Source: Diorhabda sublineata (Eukaryota > Arthropoda > Insecta > Coleoptera > Chrysomelidae). From it: a stretch of DNA of 64,000 nt. This document shows, piece by piece, positions 63,399 to 64,000 of this stretch. The stretch spans positions 1,674,001-1,738,000 of the forward strand of contig NC_079486.1 in NCBI RefSeq assembly GCF_026230105.1, given 5' to 3'. The notes below the pieces were generated by a model that worked only from the letters and a program-made list of their open reading frames with translations, did not search any database and was not told where the DNA came from. Within the stretch, counting starts at the first letter, position 1. Each line of letters opens with the position of its first letter. Position numbers and translations under genes: made by a program.

Positions 63399-64000
63399 GG
63401 CTCACTAATGACATTGTTTTTTCTCAACAAAACTAATCAAAAAGTGGGAGAGAATTGTTAATTGTCGAAACGGTGAAGGGAAGATGGGATTCGGTAGCTC
63501 ATTTGGAAATGCCTTATGTGATTCCGACAATGCCACGTTTCGTAAAAAAAAGTCAAGTTTTCGATTCTCTGCCATTAAATGTGTCACCCCCATAATAATA
63601 TAATATTCGGAAAGTGTGTTTCACTATGACTTGAGGGAGACGGGAAAATCCAAAAAGGCTCACTAATGACATTGTTTTTTCTCAACAAAACTAATCAAAA
63701 AGTGGAAGAGAATTGTTAGTTGTCGAAACGGTGAAGGGAAGATGGAATTCGGTAGCTCATTTGGAAATGCCTTATGTGATTCCGACAATGCCACGTTTCG
63801 TAAAAAAAAGTCAAGTTTTCGATTCTCTGCCATTAAATGTGTCACCCCCATAATAATATAATATTCGGAAAGTGGGTTTCACTATGACTTGACGGAGAGG
63901 GGAAATCCATAAAGGCTCACTAATGACCTTGTTTTTTCTCAACAAAACTAATCAAAAAGTGGGAGAGAATTGTTAATTGTCGAAACGGTGAAGGGAAGAT

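Larger units (their letters stand above)
41564..63660 (+). repeat. A-type monomers that have lost the EcoRI site
   Basis: Twelve monomers read GATGGGATTCGGTAGC in place of GATGGAATTCGGTAGC, a single A-to-G change that removes GAATTC. They begin near 41,570, 43,875, 45,929, 46,953, 48,492, 50,546, 51,573, 52,346, 53,885, 57,998, 60,058 and 63,405; the last has GGATTC at 63,487-63,492. Each is followed by a B unit except the last, which is followed by a plain unit. None occurs left of 41 kb. The range is the span of occurrences. Confidence 0.88.
1..64000 (+). repeat. Satellite DNA array, ~257-bp monomer, about 249 copies
   Basis: The same ~257-bp unit repeats head to tail without a break and always in the same orientation. 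Landmarks recur in fixed order in nearly every unit: GGCTCACTAATGACA, then a T5-6 tract, CTCAACAAAACTAATC, GTCGAAACGGTGAAGGGAA, the EcoRI-containing ATGGAATTCGGTAG, GATTCCGACAATGCCACG, TTTCGT followed by A7-8, TCGATTCTCTGCCATT, GTGTCACCCCCATAATAA, TAATATTCGGAAA and CACTATGACTTGACGG. The unit length is not a multiple of three, so reading frames shift from copy to copy and translation cannot run through the array. No unique sequence longer than a few bases lies between monomers. Both window ends fall inside the array, so its true size is larger. The family is not one I recognise. It is a eukaryotic satellite by structure; chromosomal position (centromeric, pericentromeric, subtelomeric) is unknown. 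Confidence 0.98.
41000..64000 (+). repeat. Right sub-array: homogenised type 2b array
   Basis: Nearly all units carry GCTCATTTGGAAATGCCTTA and differ at only a handful of positions. They fall into a small alphabet of variants: A (GATGGGATTCGG, EcoRI site lost), B (CAATAAAAGTAACACC with AAAATGAGTT), B' (CAATAAAACTAACACC), C (TGTCACCATCATAA), C' (GGTGAAGTGAAGATGG with CACTATCATAA), D (CTAATGACCTTG), E (GTCGAAACAGTGAAGG), F (CATTAATTGTG with CCATATTAATATAA), H (GTGAGTCTGACAAT with ATATCTTCGG) and I (CTAATGAAACTG). Type 1-like units survive only as H. Confidence 0.88.

Noticed and set aside
891..63851. A recurring minus-strand open frame of about 62 codons in most monomers, as a possible small-protein gene family
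   Set aside because: It recurs because the monomer recurs. The unit length is not a multiple of three, many units break it by frameshift or have no start, and the deletion units fuse or cut it freely. The hydrophobic, Phe-rich translation follows from A-rich tracts on the plus strand. A dN/dS test over all monomers would decide; a ratio clearly below 1 would reopen the question.
1..64000. CRISPR array or other prokaryotic repeat system
   Set aside because: The units are 257 bp, contiguous, and have no unique spacers between short conserved repeats.
1..64000. CENP-B box or telomere-type repeats in the monomer
   Set aside because: No match to the TTCGnnnnAnnCGGG core was seen on either strand, and no short telomere motif repeats are present. 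Absence of a CENP-B box does not exclude a centromeric role.
1..64000. Transposable element or LTR origin of the array
   Set aside because: No terminal repeats, target-site duplications, reverse transcriptase or transposase motifs were seen in any unit. An origin from a transposon fragment cannot be excluded without a database search.
1..64000. Assembly artefact as the source of the near-identical blocks
   Set aside because: Copies carry private point differences and different indels and are of many sizes, which simple misassembly would not create. It remains possible for the cleanest pairs (2058, 4113 and 772 bp), and ultra-long reads would settle it.

Overview
The whole 64 kb window is one uninterrupted tandem satellite DNA array. 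The basic monomer is about 257 bp (254-258 bp in most copies, about 38% G+C in one copy counted by hand). It runs head to tail in one orientation from base 1 to base 64,000, giving roughly 249 monomers, and neither array edge is inside the window. I found no protein-coding gene, RNA gene, transposon, CRISPR array or unique spacer. The many short open frames are consequences of the repeat: one 62-codon minus-strand frame recurs in most monomers, and plus-strand frames recur where a segment has been copied.

This is eukaryotic heterochromatin-type DNA, for example centromeric, pericentromeric, subtelomeric or B-chromosome satellite. A plant or invertebrate is plausible, but I do not recognise the family and nothing here fixes the taxon or chromosomal position. 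Most monomers carry one EcoRI site (GAATTC), so the DNA should give an EcoRI ladder of about 257 bp.

Layout. (1) 1 to about 13.4 kb: older-looking, mixed monomers mostly of a 'GTCATTTAGAAACACG' subtype (type 1), with 13-mer and 3-/4-mer segmental duplications. (2) About 13.4-22.2 kb: type 1 mixed with an early 'GCTCATTTGGAAATGCTTTA' form (type 2a), with two 6-mer duplications. (3) About 22.2-33.7 kb: appearance of the 'CAATAAAAGTAACACC' variant (B), a clean 8-mer tandem duplication, and two blocks 8.74 kb apart. (4) About 33.7-41 kb: transitional zone with rearranged or truncated monomers and a small palindrome-bearing variant. (5) About 41-64 kb: highly homogenised array, mostly type 2b ('GCTCATTTGGAAATGCCTTA'), built from a small alphabet of monomer variants joined in overlapping higher-order repeats of 3, 5, 9, 10, 11, 12, 16 and 18 monomers.

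No genes act together here. The history is the content: repeated unequal exchange or amplification with no single fixed higher-order unit, and a clear left-to-right rise in homogeneity, as expected if the window runs from an older flank toward a recently amplified core. All block boundaries were found by eye from diagnostic variants and are good to about 10-60 bp. Shared offsets between markers are exact where stated.
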